Origin: Ruegeria atlantica
GTDB taxonomy: Bacteria > Pseudomonadota > Alphaproteobacteria > Rhodobacterales > Rhodobacteraceae
NCBI GenBank assembly: GCA_013032095.1
Contig: WQBJ01000010.1
Span: 1 to 64,000, forward strand
Direction of reading: 5' to 3'
Length of the DNA: 64,000 bases
Position numbers and translations under genes: made by a program. A model generated the notes under the pieces. The model did no database searches and had not been told where the DNA came from. It saw only the letters and a list, made by a program, of their open reading frames with translations. Shown here in pieces: positions 34,103-41,480 of the stretch (positions are counted from its first letter, which is position 1; every line of letters begins with the position of its first letter).

Positions 34103-36505
34103 ATGAAATCTCAGTATCGCGTTGTGGTTATCGGGGGCGGTGTCGTGGGCGCCTCGGTTCTGTATCACCTGGCCAAGTTCGGCTGGTCGGATGTGGTGAT
34201 GCTGGAACGACGGCGGCTTGCTTCCGGGTCATCTTGGCATGCGGCAGGCGGTATCCACGCACTGAACGCCGACCCGAACATGGCCTCGCTGCAGGCCTAT
34301 ACTATCGACCTGCTCAGCGAGATCGAAAAAGAGTCTGGCCAAAATATCGGCCTGCACATGACCGGTGGCCTGACGCTGGCGGGAACACCGGAACGGTGGG
34401 AGTGGCTGCAGGCCAACTATCGCATCTTCCAGTCCATCGGCATTGATGATTGCGAGCTGCTTTCCCCGGAAGAAGCGCAAAGGCGCTGTCCGATCATGTC
34501 CACCGATGGTGTCCTAGGCGCGATGTGGGCAGATCGCGAAGGCTATATCGACACAACCGGCACTGTGCAGGCCTATGCGACGGCAGCCAAGAAACGTGGT
34601 GCGGAATATTACGAGGAAACCAAGGTCGAGGAACTGATCCAGACAGCGGATGGCTGGCAGGTGGTGACTGACCGGGGCACGATCACCTGTGAACATGTTG
34701 TCAATGCGGCAGGCCTCTGGGCCAAACAGGTGGGGCGTATGGCCGGGATTGAGTTGCCAGTCTCTCCGCTGAAACACCACTATTTGATTACCGACACCGT
34801 TCCCGAGGTCGCCGAGGCGGATTTCGAGATGCCGATGACCGTGGATCTCGAAGGCTTCACCTATATGCGGCAGGACCAGAAGGGCGTTTTGGTCGGTATC
34901 TACGAAGTCGATCACGAACACTGGGCCATGGACGGTGCGCCATGGAACTATGGCGAGGAGCTGTTTCAGGAACAGCTCGATCGCATCGAGAATGAGCTTA
35001 CGCTGGGTTTTGAACGATATCCCTCGATCCAGAACGTCGGCATCAAAACATGGGTCAACGGCGCGTTTACCTTCTCGCCGGACGGTAACCCTCTGGTTGG
35101 TCCGGTGCCCGGCAAGCCCGGCTACTGGTCCGCCTGTGCGGTGATGGCAGGTTTCCTTCAGGGTGGCGGTGTTGGCAAAACGCTGGCTGAATGGATGATC
35201 CACGGCGAGCCTGAGGCCGATGCCTGGCCGATGGATGTGGCGCGCTATGGCGATTTCGCCCAGAACAAACGTTACATCCGTGAAACCACTGGCCAGTTCT
35301 ATTCCCGCCGCTTCGTGATGACCTATCCGAACGAGCAATTGCCTGCGGGTCGTCCGTTGAAAATGGCTCCGGCCCATGACGCTATGACCGAGGCCGGGTG
35401 CAAATGGGGTGTCAGCTGGGATCTCGAGGTGCCGCTCTATTTCGCGCCGAAAGGGTTTGAAGAGACGCCGACACTGAAACGCTCCAACGCGCATGACATC
35501 GTGGCCGAGGAATGCAAGGTGATCCGCGAAGGTGTGGGCTTGCTGGACATCTCGGGCTTTTCGCGGTTCGAAGTCAGCGGCCCGAATGCGGAGATTTGGC
35601 TGGACAAGGTAATGGCCTCAAAACTGCCCGCGCCAGGCCGCGCCAAGCTGGCTCCGATGCTGGGCGAGAATGGGCGGCTCAAGGGTGATCTGACCGTGCT
35701 CAATTGGGGCGATGGCACGTGGTGGATCATGGGCAGCTACTACCTGCGCGCCTGGCATATGCGGTGGTTTGACAATCACATGATTGACGGCGTTGATATC
35801 CGCGATCTGGGTGAGGAGTACTGTGGGTTCGCCGTCGTCGGTCCAAAGTCGCAGGCTGTGGTCGAGAAACTGGCCGAGCAGGATCTCTCGGGCCTGAAAT
35901 TCATGGGTTGCGGTGACTACGATATCGGGCTGGTCCGCGCCCGTGTTGCACGCATGTCGGTGACAGGTGAAAAGGGCTATGAGATCAATTGTCGCTACGG
36001 CGATCACATCAAACTGCGCCGCATGTTGCTCGAGGCTGGAGCGGATGAGGGTATTCGCGAATGTGGCTTCAACGCGATGCTCTCGACCCGGTTGGAAAAA
36101 AGCTTTGGCATCTGGTCGGCCGAATTCACCCAGCTTTATACACCAGGCATGACCGGGATGGATCGCTGGATCGACTGGGACAAGGAGTTTGTCGGCAAGG
36201 ACGCGGCTGTTGCCGAGCGCGACGGGAATGGTCCGGCCCAAGTGCAGGTCACTTTGGAAGTGGACGCGCTGGACGCAGATGCTAGTGGGTATGAGCCGAT
36301 CTGGTCAGGCGAAAACCGTGTGGGATTCGTGACCTCGGGCGGTTTCGGCCATTACATCGGCAAGTCGCTGGCGATGGCATTGGTTGATCGCGACAAGGCC
36401 GAACCGGGTACTGAACTGACTGTGCATGTGGTCGGTATTGAGCGTTCCGCACGCGTCATAGCAGCGTCTCCGTATGACCCGCAGGGCGAGGCGATGAGGG
36501 GCTGA
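34103..36505 (+). CDS. Dimethylglycine/sarcosine dehydrogenase-like flavoprotein with folate domain
   Basis: Enzymes of this type oxidatively demethylate N-methyl amines, passing the one-carbon unit to tetrahydrofolate. The 800-residue protein has an FAD-binding GGGVVGASVLYHLA at residues 11-24, the SGSSWHAAGG motif whose His46 is the site of covalent flavin in DMGDH, a DAO domain to about residue 380, and a GcvT-like C-terminal half with GLLDISGFSRFEVSGP, MSVTGEKGYEI and the barrel end GFVTSGGFGHYIGKSLAMA. The ATG at 34103 follows GGGGAGGGCAGG; an ATG-free upstream extension is unlikely. Heads a four-gene operon. Confidence 0.9.
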   Translation: MKSQYRVVVIGGGVVGASVLYHLAKFGWSDVVMLERRRLASGSSWHAAGGIHALNADPNMASLQAYTIDLLSEIEKESGQNIGLHMTGGLTLAGTPERWEWLQANYRIFQSIGIDDCELLSPEEAQRRCPIMSTDGVLGAMWADREGYIDTTGTVQAYATAAKKRGAEYYEETKVEELIQTADGWQVVTDRGTITCEHVVNAAGLWAKQVGRMAGIELPVSPLKHHYLITDTVPEVAEADFEMPMTVDLEGFTYMRQDQKGVLVGIYEVDHEHWAMDGAPWNYGEELFQEQLDRIENELTLGFERYPSIQNVGIKTWVNGAFTFSPDGNPLVGPVPGKPGYWSACAVMAGFLQGGGVGKTLAEWMIHGEPEADAWPMDVARYGDFAQNKRYIRETTGQFYSRRFVMTYPNEQLPAGRPLKMAPAHDAMTEAGCKWGVSWDLEVPLYFAPKGFEETPTLKRSNAHDIVAEECKVIREGVGLLDISGFSRFEVSGPNAEIWLDKVMASKLPAPGRAKLAPMLGENGRLKGDLTVLNWGDGTWWIMGSYYLRAWHMRWFDNHMIDGVDIRDLGEEYCGFAVVGPKSQAVVEKLAEQDLSGLKFMGCGDYDIGLVRARVARMSVTGEKGYEINCRYGDHIKLRRMLLEAGADEGIRECGFNAMLSTRLEKSFGIWSAEFTQLYTPGMTGMDRWIDWDKEFVGKDAAVAERDGNGPAQVQVTLEVDALDADASGYEPIWSGENRVGFVTSGGFGHYIGKSLAMALVDRDKAEPGTELTVHVVGIERSARVIAASPYDPQGEAMRG

Positions 36506-38058
36506 TGGTCATTTCGCAAACATCCGAGCGCGGCAGGCGACGGCGTGGACGCGGGGCTGAGGCAACACCTCCGCCGCAGCGCGATGTGAACTATCGCCAG
36601 CTCAGGAATCCTTTCCCGCAGATGGATGTGTTTCCTGCAGATCAGATTGCAGACATGCATGAAACGGCCTTGCGGACGCTTCAGGAATTGGGAGTAAAGG
36701 TCCTGCTGCCCGAAGCCCGCCGGATCTTTGAGAAAGCGGGCGCGCGGGTGGACGAAGCCAATGAAATGGTCTTCATCGGGCGGGATATGGTCGAGGCCGC
36801 TGTTGCCTCGGCTCCCAAGTCTATCAACTGCCGAGCAGGGGCGCGGCGGCGGGACTTCACGCTGGAACTCGGCAGCCTTGTGTTCCAGCCGGGCGCAGGG
36901 GCCCCGAACGCCACTGATCTGGAACGGGGCCGCCGCCCCGCGACCGGGCAGGATTATCTGGAGTTCCTAAAACTCACACATCATTTCGACGTGTTCCAGA
37001 TGATCTCGCCCCAAGTCGAGCCTCAGGACGTGCCAACCCATCTGCGTCACTACTTCACGACGCAGGCGCAGATGGAGTTGACGGACAAGTTCCCGTTCTT
37101 CTTTTCGCGCGGGACCCCGCAGGTGATGGACTGTTTTGAGATGCTGTCCACCGCGCACGGCCTGTCTGATGACGAGTTTCGCAGCAACGCGCATTGCTAT
37201 ACGATCATCAACACCAACAGCCCACGTACGTTGGATATCCCGATGGCTCAGGGCCTGATCGACTTTGCCCGCCACGGCCAGATGTCGATCATCACGCCAT
37301 TTACTCTGATGGGGGCGATGGCTCCGATCACTGTGGCCGGAGCAATCACGCTGTCCCATGCCGAGGCTTTGGCGGCACTGACGCTGACCCAGTTGGCCAA
37401 CCCCGGCGCGCCGGTCTGCTACGGCACGTTCACAAGCAACGTAGACATGAAGTCGGGCGCGCCAGCCTTCGGGACGCCCTCGCATTTTCAAGCGTCACTG
37501 GCGGCGGGACAGTTGGCGCGACATTTGGGCCTGCCGTGGCGATCCGCTGCCGGATCGGCTGCCAATACTAACGACGTGCAGGCGGCGAATGAGAACCAGT
37601 TCGGTCTCTGGGGCTGTCTGATGGCCGGGGCGACTGTAATCATCCACTCGGCCGGGTGGCTGGAAGGTGGGCTGACCGTGTCATTTGAAAAGTTGATCTG
37701 CGATGCCGAGGTACTGAACATGGTCGCCGAACTCTGCGCCGGGGCGCAGGCGGGAACCGCCGAGATCGGCTTTGATACGGCCCTGCGAGAGGTTGAACCC
37801 AGCGGTCACTTCTTTGCCTCCAGTCAGACGATGGAGCGGTATAACACCGAGTTCTACCAGCCCCACGTCCACGACTATGCCAATTTCGGCACCTGGACCG
37901 AACGCGGCTCGTTTGATGCCAATCACCGTGCAACCAGCGTCTGGAAAGGCATTTTGAATGACTTCAAAGCACCCGCTGGGGACAGTGACCGAATGGGTGC
38001 CCTGCAGGATTTCATTGCGCGTCGTACGGCTGAGGGCGGCGCACCGCCGGAGAGTTGA
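36505..38058 (+). CDS. MttB-family (non-pyrrolysine) methylamine methyltransferase
   Basis: The 517-residue protein belongs to the trimethylamine methyltransferase (MttB) superfamily. It has no in-frame amber codon, so it is a non-pyrrolysine member like the glycine betaine methyltransferase MtgB. After a basic N-terminus (residues 6-20), the TIM-barrel pattern includes RRDFTLELGSLVFQPGAGAPN, CYTIINTNSPRTLDIPMAQG, TPFTLMGAMAPITVAGA and AELCAGAQAGTAEIGFDTAL. Known members pass a methyl group to a corrinoid protein, and no corrinoid protein is encoded in the window. Start overlaps the flavoprotein stop. The substrate, probably a quaternary or tertiary amine, is inferred. Confidence 0.88.
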   Translation: MVISQTSERGRRRRGRGAEATPPPQRDVNYRQLRNPFPQMDVFPADQIADMHETALRTLQELGVKVLLPEARRIFEKAGARVDEANEMVFIGRDMVEAAVASAPKSINCRAGARRRDFTLELGSLVFQPGAGAPNATDLERGRRPATGQDYLEFLKLTHHFDVFQMISPQVEPQDVPTHLRHYFTTQAQMELTDKFPFFFSRGTPQVMDCFEMLSTAHGLSDDEFRSNAHCYTIINTNSPRTLDIPMAQGLIDFARHGQMSIITPFTLMGAMAPITVAGAITLSHAEALAALTLTQLANPGAPVCYGTFTSNVDMKSGAPAFGTPSHFQASLAAGQLARHLGLPWRSAAGSAANTNDVQAANENQFGLWGCLMAGATVIIHSAGWLEGGLTVSFEKLICDAEVLNMVAELCAGAQAGTAEIGFDTALREVEPSGHFFASSQTMERYNTEFYQPHVHDYANFGTWTERGSFDANHRATSVWKGILNDFKAPAGDSDRMGALQDFIARRTAEGGAPPES

Positions 38059-38733
38059 ATGAACACCAAACCGATCCTGCACCGGGACGATCCCAAGGCT
38101 GAACCTTTGGTCGGCAACATCAAGGTTACGCGCGACGATTGGCTGAACGTGGCGATGGACGTGCTCATCTCGGACGGTGTGGACCACATCAAGGTTTTGA
38201 ACCTGGCCGAGCGGATGGCCGTATCGCGGTCCTCTTTCTATTGGTATTTCAAATCGCGGCAGGAACTGCTGAACGCGTTGTTAACCCGCTGGCAGGCGAC
38301 CAATACGGCAGCCCTGATAGCGCAGGCCGAAGCTCCGGCAGAGACGATCACTGGCGCAGTCTGTAACGTACATCGCTGCGTGGTTAACACCGATCTGTTC
38401 GACACGGCGTTGGACTTTGCCGTGCGCGATTGGGCGCGCAAGTCGGGCAAGGTGCGGCGTGCGCTGGATCAATCGGACGCCCGGCGGCTCGAGGCACTTC
38501 ATGCCATGTTCGCGCGTTATGGGTATTCCGAGGTCGAGGCCGAAACCCGTGCCCGCGTGTTGTACTACATGCAGATTGGCTACGATCTGGCGCAACTGAA
38601 CGAGCCAATGGAAACGCGGTTGTCGATGGTATCGCATTACCTTTACGTCTTTACCGGTGTCGAACCGCGACCCGAGGAAGTTGAAGAATTCAGCGCATAT
38701 TCAAAGCGCTATTGGGAGGGAGACACAGAATGA
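38059..38733 (+). CDS. TetR-family transcriptional regulator
   Basis: The 224-residue protein has an N-terminal TetR helix-turn-helix (about residues 22-68, with VLNLAERMAVSRSSFYWYFKSRQELLNALL) and a helical ligand domain. It starts immediately after the MttB stop and overlaps the next oxidase by 4 bases, so it is an internal operon gene. A 34-bp palindrome upstream of the first gene is the likely operator, giving autoregulation by the operon's substrate or product. Confidence 0.92.
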   Translation: MNTKPILHRDDPKAEPLVGNIKVTRDDWLNVAMDVLISDGVDHIKVLNLAERMAVSRSSFYWYFKSRQELLNALLTRWQATNTAALIAQAEAPAETITGAVCNVHRCVVNTDLFDTALDFAVRDWARKSGKVRRALDQSDARRLEALHAMFARYGYSEVEAETRARVLYYMQIGYDLAQLNEPMETRLSMVSHYLYVFTGVEPRPEEVEEFSAYSKRYWEGDTE

Positions 38734-40034
38734 GCCAACCAGACGCAATCATCATCGGCACCGGCGTCATCGGCGCCGCCATTGCATTCGAGATGGCTAA
38801 GGCCGGGTGGAAAACCCTGTCGCTGGACCGAAACGCGCAGGTCGGTCACGGTTCAACTGCGGGGTCCTGCGCGATCATCCGGATGCATTACTCAACCTTC
38901 GACGGCACCGCTTTTGCCTGGGAAGGCTACCACTACTGGCGTGACTGGGCCGAGTATCTGGACCTGCCTGCAGACGCCGACCTGGCTCAGTTCCGGGAAA
39001 CAGGGTGTCTGGTTATGAAGACGGACGCCAACGGGATGCTGGAAAAGCACATGAAGAACAGTGCCGATCTGGATTGCCCTTTCGAGGAATGGTCGCCTGA
39101 AAAGATCACCGAACGTCTGCCGGTTTATTCTCTGGATAGCTTTTCGCCGGCGCGCCGCATGGATGATCCGGAGTTCGGCCAGCCCAACGGGCGCAAGATG
39201 CAGGGTGGTGTGTTTTGGCCGCAGGCCGGTTATGTTACCGACCCGGCGCTTTCGGCGCAGAACCTGATGGATGCCGCCAAACAGCACGGTGCCGAGGTGC
39301 GTACCGGGGCCGAGGTGGTCGAGATCCTGACCGATGGAGGTTGTGTTGCGGGCGTCAAACTGGCTTCGGGTGAGGAAATCCGCGCCAAAGTGGTGGTGAA
39401 CGTCGCGGGGCCGGGCTCGGCTATCATCAACAAGATGGCCGGTGTGCTGGACGATATGACCATTGAGACCCGCCCTTTGCGGCAGGAAGTGGTACACGTC
39501 CCCGCGCCCGAAGGGTTCGATTTCGAAAACGACGGAACCATCGTATCGGACAGCGATATTGCCTGCTATTGCCGCCCTGAACATGGTAACCACATCCTCG
39601 TCGGCTCGGAAGACCCGGAATGTGACCCGCACCAGTGGTGCGAGGACGACGTGCATTACAATCACGATTTCACGGATCAGTGGACCACTCAGGCCATGCG
39701 CTATGCGCAACGTGTACCCAGCCTTGGTATCCCATCAAAAACGCGTGGGGTGGTCGATTTGTATGACGCCTCGACCGACTGGATTCCGATCTATGACAAG
39801 TCCAGTCTACCGGGGTTCTACATGGCCTGCGGTACCAGTGGGAACCAGTACAAGAACGCACCGATTGCAGGCAAGATGATGACCGCGCTGATCGACTATT
39901 GTGAAGGCGGGATGGATCACGACGCGCAACCGTTGCAATTCGAACTCCCCTATATCAAGCACATGATTGATGTCGGGTTCTATTCTCGTAAACGTCCGAT
40001 CAACGAAGAAAGCAGTTTCTCCGTGCTGGGCTAG
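38730..40034 (+). CDS. DAO-family FAD-dependent oxidoreductase
   Basis: This 434-residue flavoprotein resembles the beta subunit of sarcosine oxidase or other amine/amino-acid oxidases. The dinucleotide motif IIGTGVIGAAIAFEMAKAG is at residues 8-26, followed by LDRNAQVGHGSTAGSCAIIR and a C-terminal substrate region DLYDASTDWIPIYD with the FAD-contact sequence MACGTSGNQYKNAPIAGKMM. The ATG at 38730 overlaps the TetR stop; a GTG-like start six codons upstream is less likely. It probably acts on a demethylation intermediate of the same operon. Confidence 0.9.
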   Translation: MSQPDAIIIGTGVIGAAIAFEMAKAGWKTLSLDRNAQVGHGSTAGSCAIIRMHYSTFDGTAFAWEGYHYWRDWAEYLDLPADADLAQFRETGCLVMKTDANGMLEKHMKNSADLDCPFEEWSPEKITERLPVYSLDSFSPARRMDDPEFGQPNGRKMQGGVFWPQAGYVTDPALSAQNLMDAAKQHGAEVRTGAEVVEILTDGGCVAGVKLASGEEIRAKVVVNVAGPGSAIINKMAGVLDDMTIETRPLRQEVVHVPAPEGFDFENDGTIVSDSDIACYCRPEHGNHILVGSEDPECDPHQWCEDDVHYNHDFTDQWTTQAMRYAQRVPSLGIPSKTRGVVDLYDASTDWIPIYDKSSLPGFYMACGTSGNQYKNAPIAGKMMTALIDYCEGGMDHDAQPLQFELPYIKHMIDVGFYSRKRPINEESSFSVLG

Positions 40035-40086
40035 CCAGAAGACCAAAAGGCTCTAGGTTTCCTGGGAACCAAATGTGGGGCCCAGG

Positions 40087-40875
40087 ATGACCAAGCCAAC
40101 GAACCGAGTTCTGATTCTAGGTAGCGCCCCGAGCGCAGTCGCTGCGAAGCAATGGGGCCGCGACCCCTTTACCCATATCGTAGCCATCAACAATGCGTGG
40201 CGCATCAGGCCGGATTGGGACGTGTTGATTCACCCCGAAGATTTCCCGGTCGAAAATCACCCGGACAGTATCGGCCCTCAACAGCGGGTTGTCACAGCAC
40301 AGGAATACGTTCCGGCCCAAAACGAGTTCGGTGGGTTTGTCTATGCCGGGGGTACGATGGCCTTCACTGCCGGCTATTGGGCGCTTTCCGCATTGAACCC
40401 TGCGGTTCTGGCTTTTTTCGGTTGTGACATGATCTATCCGAGAAACGGTAAGACCCATTTTTACGGGATCGGATCGGCAGATCCCTTGCGCGCGGATATT
40501 TCTCTGCGGTCACTTGAGGCCAAATCCGCACGACTTGCATTGTTCGGCGCGGCGCAGGGCTGCAGGGTTGTTCGGTTGTCTCGGGGGAAAAGCCGATTGC
40601 TGTTTCCTTCCGTCGCCTTGGATGGCCTGGGGGCGCAAGATTTGCCAGACACAGACGCGATGACGGGGGTACTACGGGTGGAGGATGAGTTGGGATATCT
40701 TGTTCCTTCCGGCCGCTATTGGGAGGCTGAGGACAGATTCGATGTGGCCAAACTTGATGAGGTGGACCGCCAGTGGCTGGCGGCCTATCGGCCATTTGTT
40801 TTGCAACATAAAGCCCGCGGGATGGCGGTGAATCAGACGGCGAACTTCACCCAAGCCCAAACCATGGCAATATAG
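40087..40875 (+). CDS. DUF115/MptE-like protein of unknown function
   Basis: The 262-residue protein begins RVLILGSAPSAVAAKQWGRD, then IVAINNAWRIRPDWDVLIHPEDF and later FVYAGGTMAFTAGYWALS and FFGCDMIYPRNGKTHFYG. The LGSAPS and GCDM patterns resemble DUF115/MptE-like proteins and some sialyltransferase-like folds, so nucleotide binding is plausible, but the function is unknown. The ATG at 40087 sits directly after CCCAGG, which can pair with CCTGGG at 40061-40066 and could hide the ribosome site. Its last 43 bases overlap the convergent DUF3307-like gene. Confidence 0.7.
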   Translation: MTKPTNRVLILGSAPSAVAAKQWGRDPFTHIVAINNAWRIRPDWDVLIHPEDFPVENHPDSIGPQQRVVTAQEYVPAQNEFGGFVYAGGTMAFTAGYWALSALNPAVLAFFGCDMIYPRNGKTHFYGIGSADPLRADISLRSLEAKSARLALFGAAQGCRVVRLSRGKSRLLFPSVALDGLGAQDLPDTDAMTGVLRVEDELGYLVPSGRYWEAEDRFDVAKLDEVDRQWLAAYRPFVLQHKARGMAVNQTANFTQAQTMAI

Positions 40876-41222
40876 GTCAGATTGTGCATGCACTGGTCCA
40901 GCCCAGCTGCGCGCCAGAACGCTGCTTGGGACGGCACCAGTTGTTTCTTGTCGGAATAGCTGGCTTTGGCAAAATCAATATTGAAATGCACGATCCATTC
41001 CAGCGCGGCGATGATAAGAATGAACGACCAAGGTGCGCCGAATATCAGGAACACGACTACTGAACCGACAACATGGACACCGGCGTGCTGAGCACGGCCC
41101 CAGTGAAAATACTCACCACGACCGGACAACATTTTGGGTGTCTGGAGATAGAAGTCAGCGAACATATGTTTGATCTGCAGTAAGCAGAGCATCAAAAACA
41201 CTGCGCCTAAATTGGCAGTCAA
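40833..41222 (-). CDS. DUF3307-like small membrane protein
   Basis: This is a membrane protein of about 129 residues with the segments LGAVFLMLCLLQIKHMFADFYLQTPKM, HVVGSVVVFLIFGAPWSFILIIAALEW and a final LTYIAMVWAWVKFAV, containing the helical histidines and aspartates characteristic of DUF3307 proteins. The frame opens at a TTG at 41246, but a second in-frame TTG at 41222 is preceded by GGGAGG six bases away and is the better start. It overlaps the 3' end of the preceding plus-strand gene by 43 bases. Function unknown. Confidence 0.75.
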   Translation of the reverse strand: MTANLGAVFLMLCLLQIKHMFADFYLQTPKMLSGRGEYFHWGRAQHAGVHVVGSVVVFLIFGAPWSFILIIAALEWIVHFNIDFAKASYSDKKQLVPSQAAFWRAAGLDQCMHNLTYIAMVWAWVKFAV

Positions 41223-41423
41223 AGTGTTCCTCCCGATATCGTCCAAGGCAAAGTTTATGCCTTAAACCGTTGCGGCGCAAATGAACTTGTTCACACAAGG
41301 CGGAATAATGTTCAAATCGGAAACCATTTGCGTCATTGGCCGAGATTGCGGTAAATTCAAAGTGTTGGATGTGCGGCACTTTCGTCAAGATCGGATCGGT
41401 GATCCATAATAGGGGCAGGTTCA

Positions 41424-41480
41424 ATAGAACGTTCGATTTTCCGGTTCATTTGGAAGTACTCAAAACGCGATCAGCTGATT
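41424..41480 (+). other. Probable N-terminal extension of the ABC/cNMP gene without a standard start codon
   Basis: The frame of the following gene stays open back to a TGA at 41400-41402. It encodes a basic, aromatic stretch (ERSIFRFIWKYSKRDQLI) that looks like the authentic N-terminus before the first membrane helix. There is no ATG, GTG or TTG in it. An ATA at 41424 has AGGGGCAGG just upstream (41411-41419) and is the best-placed candidate initiator; an ATT at 41436 is another. This could be rare initiation, a point mutation or a sequence error. Confidence 0.45.
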
